Source: Rhodocollybia butyracea (taxonomy: Eukaryota; Basidiomycota; Agaricomycetes; Agaricales; Omphalotaceae). Taken from it: a DNA stretch of 64,000 nucleotides. The notes under the pieces are model-generated. The model had not been told where the DNA came from. It made no database searches and was given only the letters and a program-made list of their open reading frames with translations. Each line of letters opens with the position of its first letter. The first letter of the stretch is position 1. The position numbers and the translations under genes are program-made. The stretch covers positions 124,001-188,000 of the forward strand of contig JADNRY010000006.1 of the NCBI GenBank assembly GCA_015501585.1, in the 5' to 3' direction. Shown here one piece after another: positions 1 through 15,588 of this stretch.

Positions 1-686
1 CAGTCTGTACCTTTTTCATCCGACCACGTAGCCGAAACGAAATCACAAATACCGCGGCCCTTTTTACATGCGGTGATGAACGCTCCTCCACCGGTATTGC
101 TGGAGTTTATGAATGCTATTTCGGACGACCTGTACACACTCTCGTTACTGGGAATTCTTGGTAAGAAGTTTGGAGACAGGGCAGCACGGTTTTCAGACTG
201 GTGCTGGTTCCTTGCTACATTGGTTGGGCTCGTCGAGAATGGCGTAGAAAGACAGATGAATGGTAATCTTCAACACGAAGGTATGCTCGCCTCCGTTCTT
301 CGCATTGCCACTGCTGACATATTACGCCAGTCGAGTCGCGACTGTATCAAGAATCACTTTCTGGAGCAACCGCGAAGTCGAAGCCAACTGCTACAAAGGT
401 TGACGAAAAAGAATTAAATCGACTTCAAAAGCAGGACTACTGGCTACAGCTTACAAGAGCGAAGCTTTTGATGGATCTCATCTTCGTCTGTACGTTCTCA
501 AGAGTCATCTTGTTATACCTGGGATGTGTTTTAACCTTTGCTCAAGGCTACGACATATTCCGGCTTAATCGAGCTAAAACCTCTGTCAAGGCTATTACTG
601 GCCTGATTGCAGCCTTTCTCAGCACCGCCAAACTATTCGACCGTCATAAGAATGCTCTCATAAAAGCGCTCGGAGTAACATTATAG
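1..686 (+). CDS. PEX11: PEX11-family peroxisomal membrane protein (3' part)
   Basis: PEX11 proteins elongate and divide peroxisomes from the peroxisomal membrane. The gene enters from the left edge, so its start is missing. Three exons close in phase: 1-262, 331-489 and 547-686, ending in TAG, giving 186 visible residues. The frame reads LLGILGKKFGDRAARFSDWCW, then a region with LTRAKLLMDLIFV, then YDIFRLNRAKTSVKAITGL and a C-terminal AKLFDRHKNAL. The KFGDRAARFSDWCWFLATLVGLVENG-like and C-terminal hydrophobic blocks are typical of the fungal PEX11C/PEX11-like branch. Both introns are GT-AG and 57-68 nt. Its stop faces the stop of the minus-strand gene at 846, a convergent pair 159 bp apart. 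Family assignment is confident; the exact paralogue is not. Confidence 0.88.
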
Positions 687-845
687 CTCGTTGATACTTA
701 ATACCCTGGGTCGAATCAACATCTTATTCTTATATTTGTATAGAACTAATTCTTGCGGTATCTGTTCAAGTCCAGGTCGCATGTATTTCTTATCTTGTCA
801 GAAAGATGCGAATATGCTCACTGATAGAAACTATCCCCAGTTGCA

Positions 846-1222
846 CTACCACAATCTCCATCTTGAAGTTGATGCTGATGTTGGAGAGTCTGCGTCCGTT
901 TCTCGACTGTGCTGCAGTGCATCAACTTGAGCTTCAAGAACTGAGACTCTCTCTTGTGCGTCCACCATGTATTTTTGATGCGATAGACGCGTTTGAGCCA
1001 GCTGGAGTCCCTGCAAAAGCGGTTATGTTTGTAGATTTTAGCCAGAGAAAAACATACCAGGTAAACTGCAGAGCCCAGCAGAAATATAGGAATCATGGAA
1101 GGCAGTACATCCGAATACCACTGAGCGTGCCGCGACTTTGGCTTTTCTGAGCTGTACTGTCTCGAGATGTGATATCCCGGACGATGTCGAACGGATTGAA
1201 AACTGAAAAGGGCTCGTTGCAT
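846..1222 (-). CDS. small mitochondrial-type single-TM coiled-coil protein
   Basis: I do not recognise a named family. Two exons (1222-1058 and 1010-846) flank a 47-nt GT-AG intron. Each exon is 55 codons, so the protein is 109 residues. The N-terminus is rich in Arg, Ser and His with no acidic residues for about 20 positions, as expected of a mitochondrial presequence. One hydrophobic segment (MIPIFLLGSAVYLGLQLA) starts near residue 43. It is followed by a likely coiled coil (LSHQKYMVDAQERVSVLEAQ) and a Ser-rich tail. Splicing changes the frame from a poor downstream reading to this coherent coiled coil, which supports the model. A small inner-membrane protein is an inference from these properties only. 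Confidence 0.7.
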
Positions 1223-1581
1223 TTTGTGACCGAAGATTGGCGGAATGACTGGTTTAAAAAGTGCTACACATGACAGTTGGAGACAGGCCCGGTTATACTA
1301 ATACGTCACCTTTAGTGCGGAACTTTAAGCTGAGGTCTTCAGGTCGCGCCACGTATCATGTAGCTAGCTAAAAAGCAGGAAAGAAAAACATAGGAAAAAG
1401 AGAATACTCATTACTGAGAGCTTCATAAATTTCTGGTGAGGCTGTTGAAGGAAACGATGTGACAGAAATTTCGGGCAACTACAACTCATTTATATAATTT
1501 GTACAGCCACACGGTCTAAGTCTTTCGCTTTAACTCTTTCAAGCCCGCTTTGACGGTGCTCCTTTTCTTTCCTTCTCTATC
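1223..1581. promoter_or_regulatory. divergent promoter region
   Basis: This 359-bp spacer separates the start codons of the minus-strand small protein gene and the plus-strand TVP38-family gene. It must hold both promoters. CT-rich pyrimidine stretches lie just upstream of the plus-strand ATG (around 1525-1580), as is common for fungal core promoters. I see no further gene. Confidence 0.5.
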
Positions 1582-2886
1582 ATGGCTAACCATCTTGGAG
1601 GACTTGTAATCTCTACATCTCCAACTAGGCCTCTCTCTCCATCTTCCCGCAGCCAGTCTCCCTTTAGATATGTCCATTTCTCTGAGGAAATAAACGAGAA
1701 AGCGATACCTTCCAATGACCTGTCGGACAAGTCACTAATTGCAGGCTCTGTTGCTCGACTGCAGCAGCCTGTCTCTCCCTTTCCCCGAGGTTCTTCTCAG
1801 ATTTTGAGCCAGCCAGCGCCGCTGAGGTCTCCGTCGCAATCGCAGCCTTATTCTCGCTCTCGAGGGTTACGGATAGCTATTCTGAGACCTTGGCTACCCA
1901 TAATTTTATACGCCCTTACGAGCCTCGGCTTTCTAGTGGCCATCGCGTTCTACAAAGCTGAACTTTTCGCCGGTAAGTTGAAAATATGCCTAACGCGTTT
2001 TTATCGGTTCTGATAAACTCTTCTCAAGCTCTCGATGAGCTATCCCGTTGGCTACAAGCTGATCCGACGTATGGCCAGGCTATCCTTTTCTTCTTGATTT
2101 TCCTCACTACGTTTCGTGAGTCTTTCCATTCGCATCTATACAGATGTTCTTAACCTTCTCTCAGCCCCAGTACCTCTCTACTCTACACTCATTATCCTTT
2201 CCGGCTATACTTTCGGGCCCTGGACTGGCGCCGTTATCTCTTATTTTGCCGCGCTCTCCGGTGCACTTGTCGTGTTCCTCCTCTCTCGTACACTCCTTCG
2301 GGAGCATATTTCGCGGTGGCTGGAGTCTACTCGCACTTTAAAGCGTGTCGTTCGGGCAATTGAGAAGCGGCCAAAGCTTCTCTTTCTCATCCGCCTTGCC
2401 CCGTACCCTTACAATGTCATGAACTGTCTCCTCGCTGCTTCTCCGTCTTTGACGCTACGGACTTATACCGTATGCACAGCGCTGTCGTTATTCAAAGTTA
2501 TCATCCACAGCAGTCTCGGGGCTTCCATCCACTCCTTCAGGGACTATCATGTGGTATCTGAAGGTAGCAACTCTTCACAATCGGAAGAAAATAGCGCGGA
2601 CACCGTGGCTAGAATGTGGACAATATTCGGAATCGTACTCTGTGTTGGGATTTTCATTTATCTTTCTTATGTTGCTAGGAAAGCTGTCAATGAAGAGCTC
2701 GAGGGAGACTGTGTCCTTAGGGAAGATGGAGATGAACACGAGACTGAAGCCTTCCTGTCGCCCAGAGGTACTGGCGACCTGGAACGCTGCGACCAAGACC
2801 AACAACTAATGATGGAATCTCATCTTCACCAGCCAATATCTCCTCGTCCCTCGATCTCACGCGATGGTGACTCTCGTGGACGATAG
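1582..2886 (+). CDS. TVP38/TMEM64 (VTT/SNARE-associated) family membrane protein
   Basis: Tvp38-like proteins are Golgi or vesicle membrane proteins with a VTT domain. Exons 1582-1972, 2029-2115 and 2165-2886 close in phase to 399 residues. A Ser/Pro-rich cytosolic N-tail (about 100 residues) precedes a first membrane segment (PIILYALTSLGFLVAIAFY). The core motif FPPVPLYSTLIILSGYTFG is created exactly across intron 2, followed by GPWTGAVISYFAALSGALV and LIRLAPYPYNVMNCLLAAS, the conserved re-entrant loop region. A last membrane segment (about residues 315-335) is followed by an acidic, charged tail. The start is the first in-frame ATG after a pyrimidine-rich leader. S. cerevisiae TVP38 is shorter at both ends. 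Family call is firm; cellular role is by homology. Confidence 0.88.
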
Positions 2887-5747
2887 TTATTGTCGTATTT
2901 CTCCCATCTTTCGTATTGCTTTCGCTGTCCTGAATGTATCAACACTACAATCTTTTCTATGGACTCTAAGACTGCTGCTGCTCTTTTGTTCAAGCTGCAG
3001 ACACCAGTAGTTCCTTTCTAATTTTTTTCGTGCCATTCCCTCTCCTTTTGCAAGTCTCGAATTATGGACTGTGTAGTTATAGCAGTGGCTGTCTGAAATT
3101 AGCAAACGCGGTGTACTACTATTGTTCTTTTAGCTTACTATCATTGCCACTGGCATATCTCTCGTTACTTGATTCCCCCTTTAACTTTTATTATTCACCC
3201 CTAACCCCCACTAAGTTACTTGCGCTAAATAGAAAATATGCTCACAGATTTTCTCTGGCGTAATTTTGTATGTGATTTTATCAAATATTGTCAGAGTAAT
3301 AATCCGGTATTGATATTGCCCTCTGTGCGCTTTTACGATCAAGTTGAACTGCAGCTTGTACCCCTGGGTGTATGCGGTGTTATTTATCGGAGGCCGCGAA
3401 ACCCCGTTTCCGAAGTAGTAATTCCGTCGTGTCTCCCTCAAGACACCTGTGTGGACGAGCCTTTCTCCATCAGACGTGCCCATATGCAGGAGCATGCGAG
3501 GTGAAACTTGGCGCCATTGAGCGGGAAGGGCAGCAACTAAAAGACCCCGGAAAATACCTGCTGTATCTGTGAGCCCATCTGTGTCTGAAGCACCACACAC
3601 ACACTTGTCCCAGGGCTGCCTCAGACCCAACAACTTCCCCCGACCTGAAAGCGAAGTTAGCAAAAAAGTTCACGTAGTGAGAGTACAGGGTCCTGCAAAT
3701 GAGGGAATTCAAATCTCGTGAGGAGGATATTTTATAATGTGTCCATGTCGCATGGTGTTTCCGCCGGGCTGGGATACAGGTAAATGTCATGCTTTCCTGT
3801 CCCAGTTGTGGGTGTATGCGTGAGCCCGTAGGCAGGCCGAGACATGGATGTCCAGCATGCTACAAATCAACAGTGGTATGCAAGCTTCGCGTAATTTGAA
3901 TGCGGTCTCGGCTATACACTACCTGATTAAGCACTTACCAGGACAAAGAGCTACGTACGATACAAAGAACCCTGGTCGGGGAACAAAAGAAGATCAGAAG
4001 CCAGTTGTGCCATCATTCTTCGACAAATTGCTAAACAAAAAACCTAAAGAAGGGTCAAGTATCAATTCCAGCTTAGTGCAAGCAGAGTGAGAAATTCGCC
4101 GTTATTCCATCCATACTCACAAGCTTGGTGGCTAGACTAGCCATGGGACTCTAGTACGATTTGAAATTATTGGTGTACTGTAATATTATTGAACGCAGTA
4201 AGCGTCTCATGCAAATGATGGCGTTAAAGCTCGGGGTTCGGAGATTGCAGTCCATCTAACAGCAACCCAAACAGCGATGAAGAATACGTATGTTATAGTG
4301 AAGGATAGTATGGATCATGATATCCCCAAGCAATGTACAGCGACGAATTCAATCGGTGTACTTGAGTGGGCTCGGTGGGATACCGCAAGCCTTATCGCAA
4401 GGGATATCGATAAGGAGAGGTGGTGCATCAGTGGTATCTGATATAGGTATCTCCTTCTGGTAATCGTATTATTATAATATTGTCACGCCTCAGCGCACGC
4501 TATGAGGGTCGCAAAAAAAACCCCAAGCCTAGACCTCTATTAGAACACCACAAAGAGCAGCAGAGCAGCATACCGTACGTCAATCGAAAAGCCCGAACAG
4601 AAAATCGAATGTTAAGAGTTGCCATCGATCCGTTGCACCCATCATTAACCACAGCCAAAGCACTCACCAGCACTAGCTTGAACGTAAAGGAAAGAACCTG
4701 CCTCCCCATCCGCAATGTGGAGGTAATTTACAATCAGAGCTCCGCGTAAACACCAGCATGCATTGACGGTCTATCGTGGGTCTCGTAAAGCTCCGCTATG
4801 CAGTAACGTTCATTGTTAAGGTTAAGTATGTAATTTGGGAAACCAATGAGCCTTATGACAGAGACCAATGCGGATGGAAATGAACACTTGATCCTCAAAC
4901 ACTGATGAAACCTAGCTGCAATGAGCAGGTAGGAACATACTTATTTTTAGTGAATCGAAGTTTAAAGAAAAAGAAATTCAAGGAAAGAAGCTTTCCGAGG
5001 TCCCGTCCGAGGTCAAAGCTTCGCCATCTTCCGAAATCCCGATTCCGTGGATTCTGGTTCTTCAAAACGCGAGCAATCATGATCGCAAGTCCCTTCTGAT
5101 GAAAGCCAACCAAACAGCGTACACTATGAGCACATAATATACGATTGCCTGAATAATTTTTGGACGATCATTGATATATGGCCGGCGATATAATTCCATT
5201 TTGCTTCCTGCCGGAGGCAAAAGTTGATCACACGATATTAGCAGATTGCTTCCGTGGAAACAAAAGGTAGATTCCGACTTGGACCCAGAGTTTGCCACAA
5301 ACTGACTTCAACAGTCACACGAGATACTAGCAGCAAGAAATCCTCGGTATGTTGACGACGTATATGATGATGCGTTGATTACGAGCGTGGAGGAAGGGAA
5401 TATAGTCCATCATGTAGCAAGACAAGCAACGTACAGTTCAGGGAAAAGCCGATACCTGGGTTGTAAGTTCTGGTACAGGATATTGCAAAAAAAGAAAATG
5501 GTATGAGAACGACGGCTGATGCTAAATGTGACGAGAGAAGAAACAGGTCGAAAGCAACGCGGCAGCATAGACTTGAGAGCAAAGAGTTCGTGGATAGAAG
5601 AAAAATCATGTTTATCTCGTTCTAAAAAAAATGAGAGCTAGATCTTTCGATGAGGGGATCATTGACCCAAAAAATTCCAGTTTCCGATCCACATGCAAAA
5701 ATGAGGTCAAAAAAGATGAGACACTAAAAACCACCTCGTCTCTCAGC
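2887..5747. other. gene-poor interval, nothing recognised
   Basis: About 2.9 kb between the TVP38-family stop and the HSF-type factor stop on the other strand. The open frames here (for example the minus-strand frame at 3211-3663, the plus-strand frame at 4480-4749 and several below 80 codons) lack any recognisable motif, have no splice-consistent continuation and are composition-neutral. No tRNA-like A/B boxes, tandem repeat or transposon ends were seen. The flanks should contain the 3' UTRs of both convergent genes. Confidence 0.4.
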
Positions 5748-7740
5748 CTATATCTCCTTGCCATACCCAGATTGAAGTTCATGATTCTCGATGGAGACAT
5801 AACCATAGTCGTGATCGTAACCTCTCACCATAGCGGTATCCGAGCCCATCCCTGCACTCGATATGCCGACCTCATACCCGCCTGCACCACCATCCATCGG
5901 CGGTGTATTAGCTTGCGATGAGCTACTTGCAACGCTCATCGACGAAGCTGACGTGCCTGGTCGCCCACCAGTGCTGTGTCTACTTCCATATGACTCGTGT
6001 ATGGACGACATTGACGAGATCGAGGACGAAGAAGGTACGCTTGTGAGAGAAGGTACGGAGTTCGACGACGTAGAAGGAAGTGGAGAGTATGCAAACTCGG
6101 CGTGACTATTACTGTAGGAGTAATGGGATGAGGAACTCGTGTCGGAAGGTAGTTGCACCATGCTTCGAACACGAGGTAGAGAGGACGAAATCCCGTTGTG
6201 ATGATTTCCATTATGATGATTCGAATATGTATGCGCACTCGGATGTGCATGATGCATATCGGGCTGTGGGGAGCTAGAAGGGCGCTGGTGCTCGGTAAGG
6301 GAGCCACTAGAAGACGAACCACCTCCGTTTTCATATGGCGAAGGATAAGGACTCATGACTTGTGAATGTCTGCGATGGCGGCGTACCATCATTGACGAAC
6401 TCGTCTGGTACGGGGACCGTGAGGAGCTAGTAGACCTTGGACTAGGGGGGGAAATCTGTCTATGGCTAGAGTTGGGTCTAGAGTTACTACCATATTCATC
6501 GTATGGAATTGAATAGCCGGATGTTGGCCGCGAATGGCTATCAGGAGAAAGAGAAGAAGCCGAATGCGGCTGTTCAGAGCCATGAAGAGGCATCGAAGAA
6601 AATGGAGAGCTATAGCTACTGCTCGAATGCACAGCAGTGTTTATTGTGGGAGTTGGTCGAGAATGATGATGGTTCTGGCTGTAGGCCGCACTTGAACCAT
6701 TGGACGATGGGTTCAGCAAGGACGACAAGCTACCATTGTGCCCGTTGTGCGAGGATGACGAATTTGGATTGGAAGCAAACCAGTGACCACCAGGCGAATC
6801 TTGGTAGCTGTAATTGTGATGTAACAAAGGAGGTTCTGCTCGCGTTGAATAGGTGTAGGAAGGAGATGTAGGAGAATCTTCGGAGGGAGAGAGAGAGTGA
6901 TGACCATAACTTGACTGAGACATATGATGAGGTTCCGATGGTACAGTGAGAGGCGGAAGCGCTGAACGAGAGTAGTTAGAGTTCCAGTTGCTCCCGTTAG
7001 AGTTTGACGAGATGGGAGTAAAGGATCCCGGGGCAGAAAAACCTCTGGATCGACCAACATGATTAGGATTTTTTGTGATTCCTGCAGACGGAACTGAAAG
7101 TGGAACGCCACTAGGCCCAAGGCCTATAGCTGAGCGTGGGGGAGGAATTATCTGCTGTTGTTCCTGATGATCACGCTTTCGAGGCTTTGGCAAACGCGGC
7201 GGAACGCGTCTTTTGAAGTTGGCGACGACCTCTGGTGGTGAATGGCGATTCAAAGTCGGATGAGACCAAGTACTTGCGTCTGGGTCGTCGATTGCCGGAT
7301 CAACGTTGCGCAAATTTACCTTGCGCATAAAGCCATAGATCTACAGCAGATTAGGCTTGAAATGTTAGTATGCTGTACAGAACTCACATTTAGTTGCCTT
7401 GAGAAACTGGCAAAACGAGATTGGCGATAGATGGATGGTAAGAGATGTAATGCGAGCTGTTCTGGTCTCTCGACGATAATGTGCTCGCCCTGTGGATCCC
7501 AGCGAATCATATGCTGATTTTCTGGACGTTCAAGGAGACTGAAGAAGAAATGAAAATAAGGCGAAAGTACAGTGGCAGAAGGCCTTACGCATAGAGTTTG
7601 GTGAGAAATGTACTTTGGGGTTTTTGGGAGCTCTCGTTCTTGGGCGAGTCCTTGACTGAGGGAGTATGTTCGCCGTCATCGCTGGGGTGGTCATCTGAGG
7701 GAAATGTACGACTGCTATACGGAGGATACAGTTCAGCCAT
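5748..7740 (-). CDS. HSF-type DNA-binding transcription factor
   Basis: Exons (minus) 7740-7589, 7538-7388 and 7340-5748 join in phase to 631 residues. The HSF-type winged-helix domain lies at about residues 42-150: FLTKLYALLERPENQHMIRW, then RFASFSRQLNIYGFMRKV (recognition helix, with the second intron splitting RQLN from IYGF), and NFKRRVPPRLPKPRKR. The rest (over 450 residues) is Ser-, Pro-, Asn- and His-rich and low in complexity. I see no clear heptad HR-A/B trimerisation zipper, so it resembles Sfl1/Mga1-type regulators at least as much as canonical Hsf1. The chosen ATG (7740) gives an acidic, Ser-rich leader; an in-frame ATG 30 nt upstream also exists. Targets cannot be told from sequence. 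Confidence 0.88.
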
Positions 7741-7980
7741 TTTGAACACGAACAGCGTTGGGTTCAACAATATTTAACTGAGGGGTTTTATGTATTATAC
7801 CCATTGCCGGAGTGAGCCAGTTCTCCACCGCTGTACGTAAGTCCTAAAGATTGTGATCTTTGATGACTGGAATCTCAGATCTCACCGAGGCTCCGAGCAC
7901 TTGCACAAGAGTCACAAGTCACAGGTAACCTCTTCCATTGAACAGTCTGATTCTATGGTAAGTAAGTACATATATTCCAT

Positions 7981-8005
7981 CCGTCCGTACGTCCGTACGT
8001 CCGTC
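7981..8005. repeat. short CGTC/CGTA tandem repeat
   Basis: A run of CCGTCCGTACGTCCGTACGT followed by CCGTC: alternating CCGT and ACGT tetramers. It lies just past the kinase stop codon, probably in its 3' UTR or the promoter of the HSF-type gene. A simple microsatellite. Confidence 0.75.
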
Positions 8006-8036
8006 TCCGTTCCCTAAACAAAGTCGAAAACTGTAA

Positions 8037-12519
<4,483 letters not shown>

Positions 12520-15500
12520 TTTGCGAGATGACCAGGGAAGTGAGAAAGCACGAACGCTGTTTGGTTCCTGCCTTTGGCTATGTTAGATTACAAATTGCAA
12601 ATTGAGCGCCCATCATTTTCAGTGAGCGCTTAGCGGATTCCATAGTTAATAAAATTCTACATTGAGTACGCGAGCTCTTAACGTGCTAAATGCTAGGCAA
12701 CGCTGTCGCAGTAGATTTGAGCGAGACTCTGAGGAAATTGAATGCGTTCAAGTTTTCGAAGGTCTTCAACTATCTCTTCACTTTCTCAATTTTAGTAAAG
12801 ATTGAGTTTCTTTCCTCCCTTGCTGAGTAGGTTCACAACGACTGCAACTCTTTGGAATGGACAAATTCTCGACAACTCGGAGACGGAATAACGCATCTAT
12901 TGATTGTATGCTTTTACGAGTTCTTGTGACAACGAACGCACTAATGTCCTCCGACTCCTCAAACTTTTGCCATGGTGGGGGGTTTCCCCTGAATCAGTTT
13001 ATCTCTCGTGAGGAAAACCCCATGTCGCGCAACTACCTATCCACAAAGGTCCATCGCCTTTCCGTGCCCACACGGTCCCGGTGAAGAGCCCTAGGGAGCA
13101 AGTGCATAACACCTTATATTTGGGCCCCCTTGCAGTCCGACTTATCACCAGTCGTTTATGATGGGATGTAGTTACAGTGGTGTTCAGGAGCCTCCTAAGT
13201 TATTTTGAATATGCGAAAAAGGTCCAGCCTAACTAGTACTTAAAATTCAGATGTGGCGGTCGTATAAGTTCGGGTCAGTAGAGTCGGTGGCTGGGAGGAC
13301 TTGTAGGCTGTCTCTAGCAGTATTATCGATGCACTAATAAAGAAGCCAGTCTAGAGAAACTTACCCAAATTTTAACAGATGCCCGTCAAATATGGATGCG
13401 CTAGTGATTCTAGGAGCCGTACGATAGGATGTTGCCAGAGAGCAGCCATGCTGAGGTTTGAGCATGGCGGAAGTTGCAAAAGACTCCGGTGATGTGCTCC
13501 GGATATTGATTGAGCTGACATCCTGACGCACCTATACAAGACTCCTGAAAGTACAGAGCTACAGTGCGGGCTGGGGAACAAATTGAGAACCTATTTTAGT
13601 ATTCAAGTGACTTTGAGTGGAAAGAGTGCATACATAATGCTCTTCTCTCCAGGGTTACTGCGGGAACTCGGGTGTTTGGACATCTTGAGCACTTCTGACA
13701 TGGAAAAAACCATACCGTACTCCAAGATAGAGGATCAACCGCCGGTGGCCATATTTTCTTCTGACTTCTCCCCGCCCTTTTCTATGGCGTTCACATCAAA
13801 GAATATGAATCTCACGCAGTGTAAGAGCTGAATAACTGATAATATATCAAATTTGCAGTGTAGTCATTTCCGCAAGAATTGCGATATCTCGGGTCAGTGG
13901 TCATTGTCGTGTTCTCCGGTGGTACTTGAACTGTAGATCATACGCCATAAGTATTGAATATTACCTCTAATATAATATTGAGCCCAGAACTGCATAGTTC
14001 AGTGCTGAGTGGAGTGAATTCAAGTTTGCTTCGGAGCTTGGACCTGGAAAGCCACACATAGCAGCTGGTAACGGGGTCTCCAACGAGAGAATCGCCCTAA
14101 GGGGGTAAGTAACATCAGTGTCATGGTACCAGACTTGGGCCCGAATGGACGCCTGCTTATAACACATCCCAGAGAAATTCATACTGAAATAGGGAGGTGG
14201 CACCTCTATCACTCTCTAAGCTAGTAGACTTTTGGGTAACAGCGAACTAATATTTTGGGCCGTCGCTTGAAGTGATCTGTCCTAGTTATGCATGCTACTA
14301 TGCAACCTGTGGTAGCCTCCGAGCCGACTTCGAGAACCCTTGGCAGGAGTCGTAGGACATGGGTCAGCCATGATAATTGAATGCATGCCGCGTCTATAGG
14401 ACACCGGACTACAAGGTAGCGGGTATGGCGGCTGGGGTGCGCTACGGCTGATAAATGGAGATTTTGTAAGATTGTGGGCAGCTAGATTGACCCTGCAAGT
14501 CTTCGATTTTTCAATTTGCTGAGGAATACACCTTGGCTGTCGGAAAGCGCGAGGTACGATGTTCGCCCGAGATTCAGAGGACTCAAACTTGGCGTCCTTG
14601 AGCGTAAACTCGTTAGTGGTCAAGAACGAATGCAAGTATCAGTGAGCATAGCTGCCTACATGATTACATTTATGCCACTACCAGGAACTGTAGTGAGAAC
14701 CTAATACATCTAGCCGTTAATCACTACAGGGGGAGAGAGACGGTGATACACTCAGAGTACACCAGCATGCCCGAGTTTCGAGGCTTAGAGGAGAAGTTTG
14801 TCAAGCCGCAACTGAGATTCGAGTCTCTAACTTATTTAACATAATACCGAGGAACCAGCACGTGGATGTCAGTTATAGCTTTAACTGGTACTTCCATTGT
14901 ATCGACGTTGCAATTCGCAGATGGTCATGTTAGCAGAGCATTCCAGCAAGTGCTATTCAGTTTTTACTGACCTGTTTTATTTCATTTCCATCAGGGAACG
15001 CCGGCACCGTGTCCTTCGCGCAATGGTTATTCCATTGCTATCGGAGCTGCTTTTTATCCAGATGACAAGGTATCGCGGGTTAGCAATTGGTGAATCTGCG
15101 CGCGCATCAGACATTCCATGGGGTATTTGGGATTGTCAACAGATTTCTGCCTTGTGTTATCGGTGCGTTCGGTGACATTGATGCCGTGCTAGTGCAGAGT
15201 CGCTATTTCCTTGCTAGACGATAGTTAAATGTCTCGGTTTGTACCCAATCTGGGACCAGACATTCATGAAACTTTAGGACGTTGTGCTGTACACGACCAA
15301 AAACGATACTCCGGGGACTATCCAATCGGACGGCCGGTCAATACCGCTGGCACCGATGAAAACGGAAAATTGGTATGACATGTGTAGGAAATTGCAAGAT
15401 TTTTCATGTTCCTTCATCTTTTTCTGCGCACAGCGCTTCTCAAATTGCAAGGTTTCTGTGTTAATATTTGGGTGAGTGCGATTTTACTCGCTATTTGCCT

Positions 15501-15588
15501 TTCCCGTTTTGCCACACACCACTGGCTTGCTAGGGTATCAAAGATTATAAAAGCGGGTCTCGAATACTTGTCATAGTTCTCTCCTCTG
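12520..15588. other. gene-poor interval, nothing recognised
   Basis: About 3.1 kb between two divergently transcribed genes (kinase and MFS transporter). Frames at 12857-13084, 13583-13831, 14282-14635 and 14897-15175 have no recognisable motif and no coherent splice extension. No tRNA, tandem repeat or terminal inverted repeat was recognised. It may hold long 5' leaders or decayed sequence. The right end contains the transporter's TATA box. Confidence 0.4.
15546..15553 (+). promoter_or_regulatory. TATA box of the DHA2 transporter gene
   Basis: TATAAAAG stands 36-43 nt upstream of the first usable ATG (15589). This implies a very short leader or use of the second ATG at 15607. Confidence 0.55.

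Noticed and set aside
3211..3663. 150-codon minus-strand frame
   Set aside because: No recognisable motif, no intron structure, ordinary composition; likely chance.
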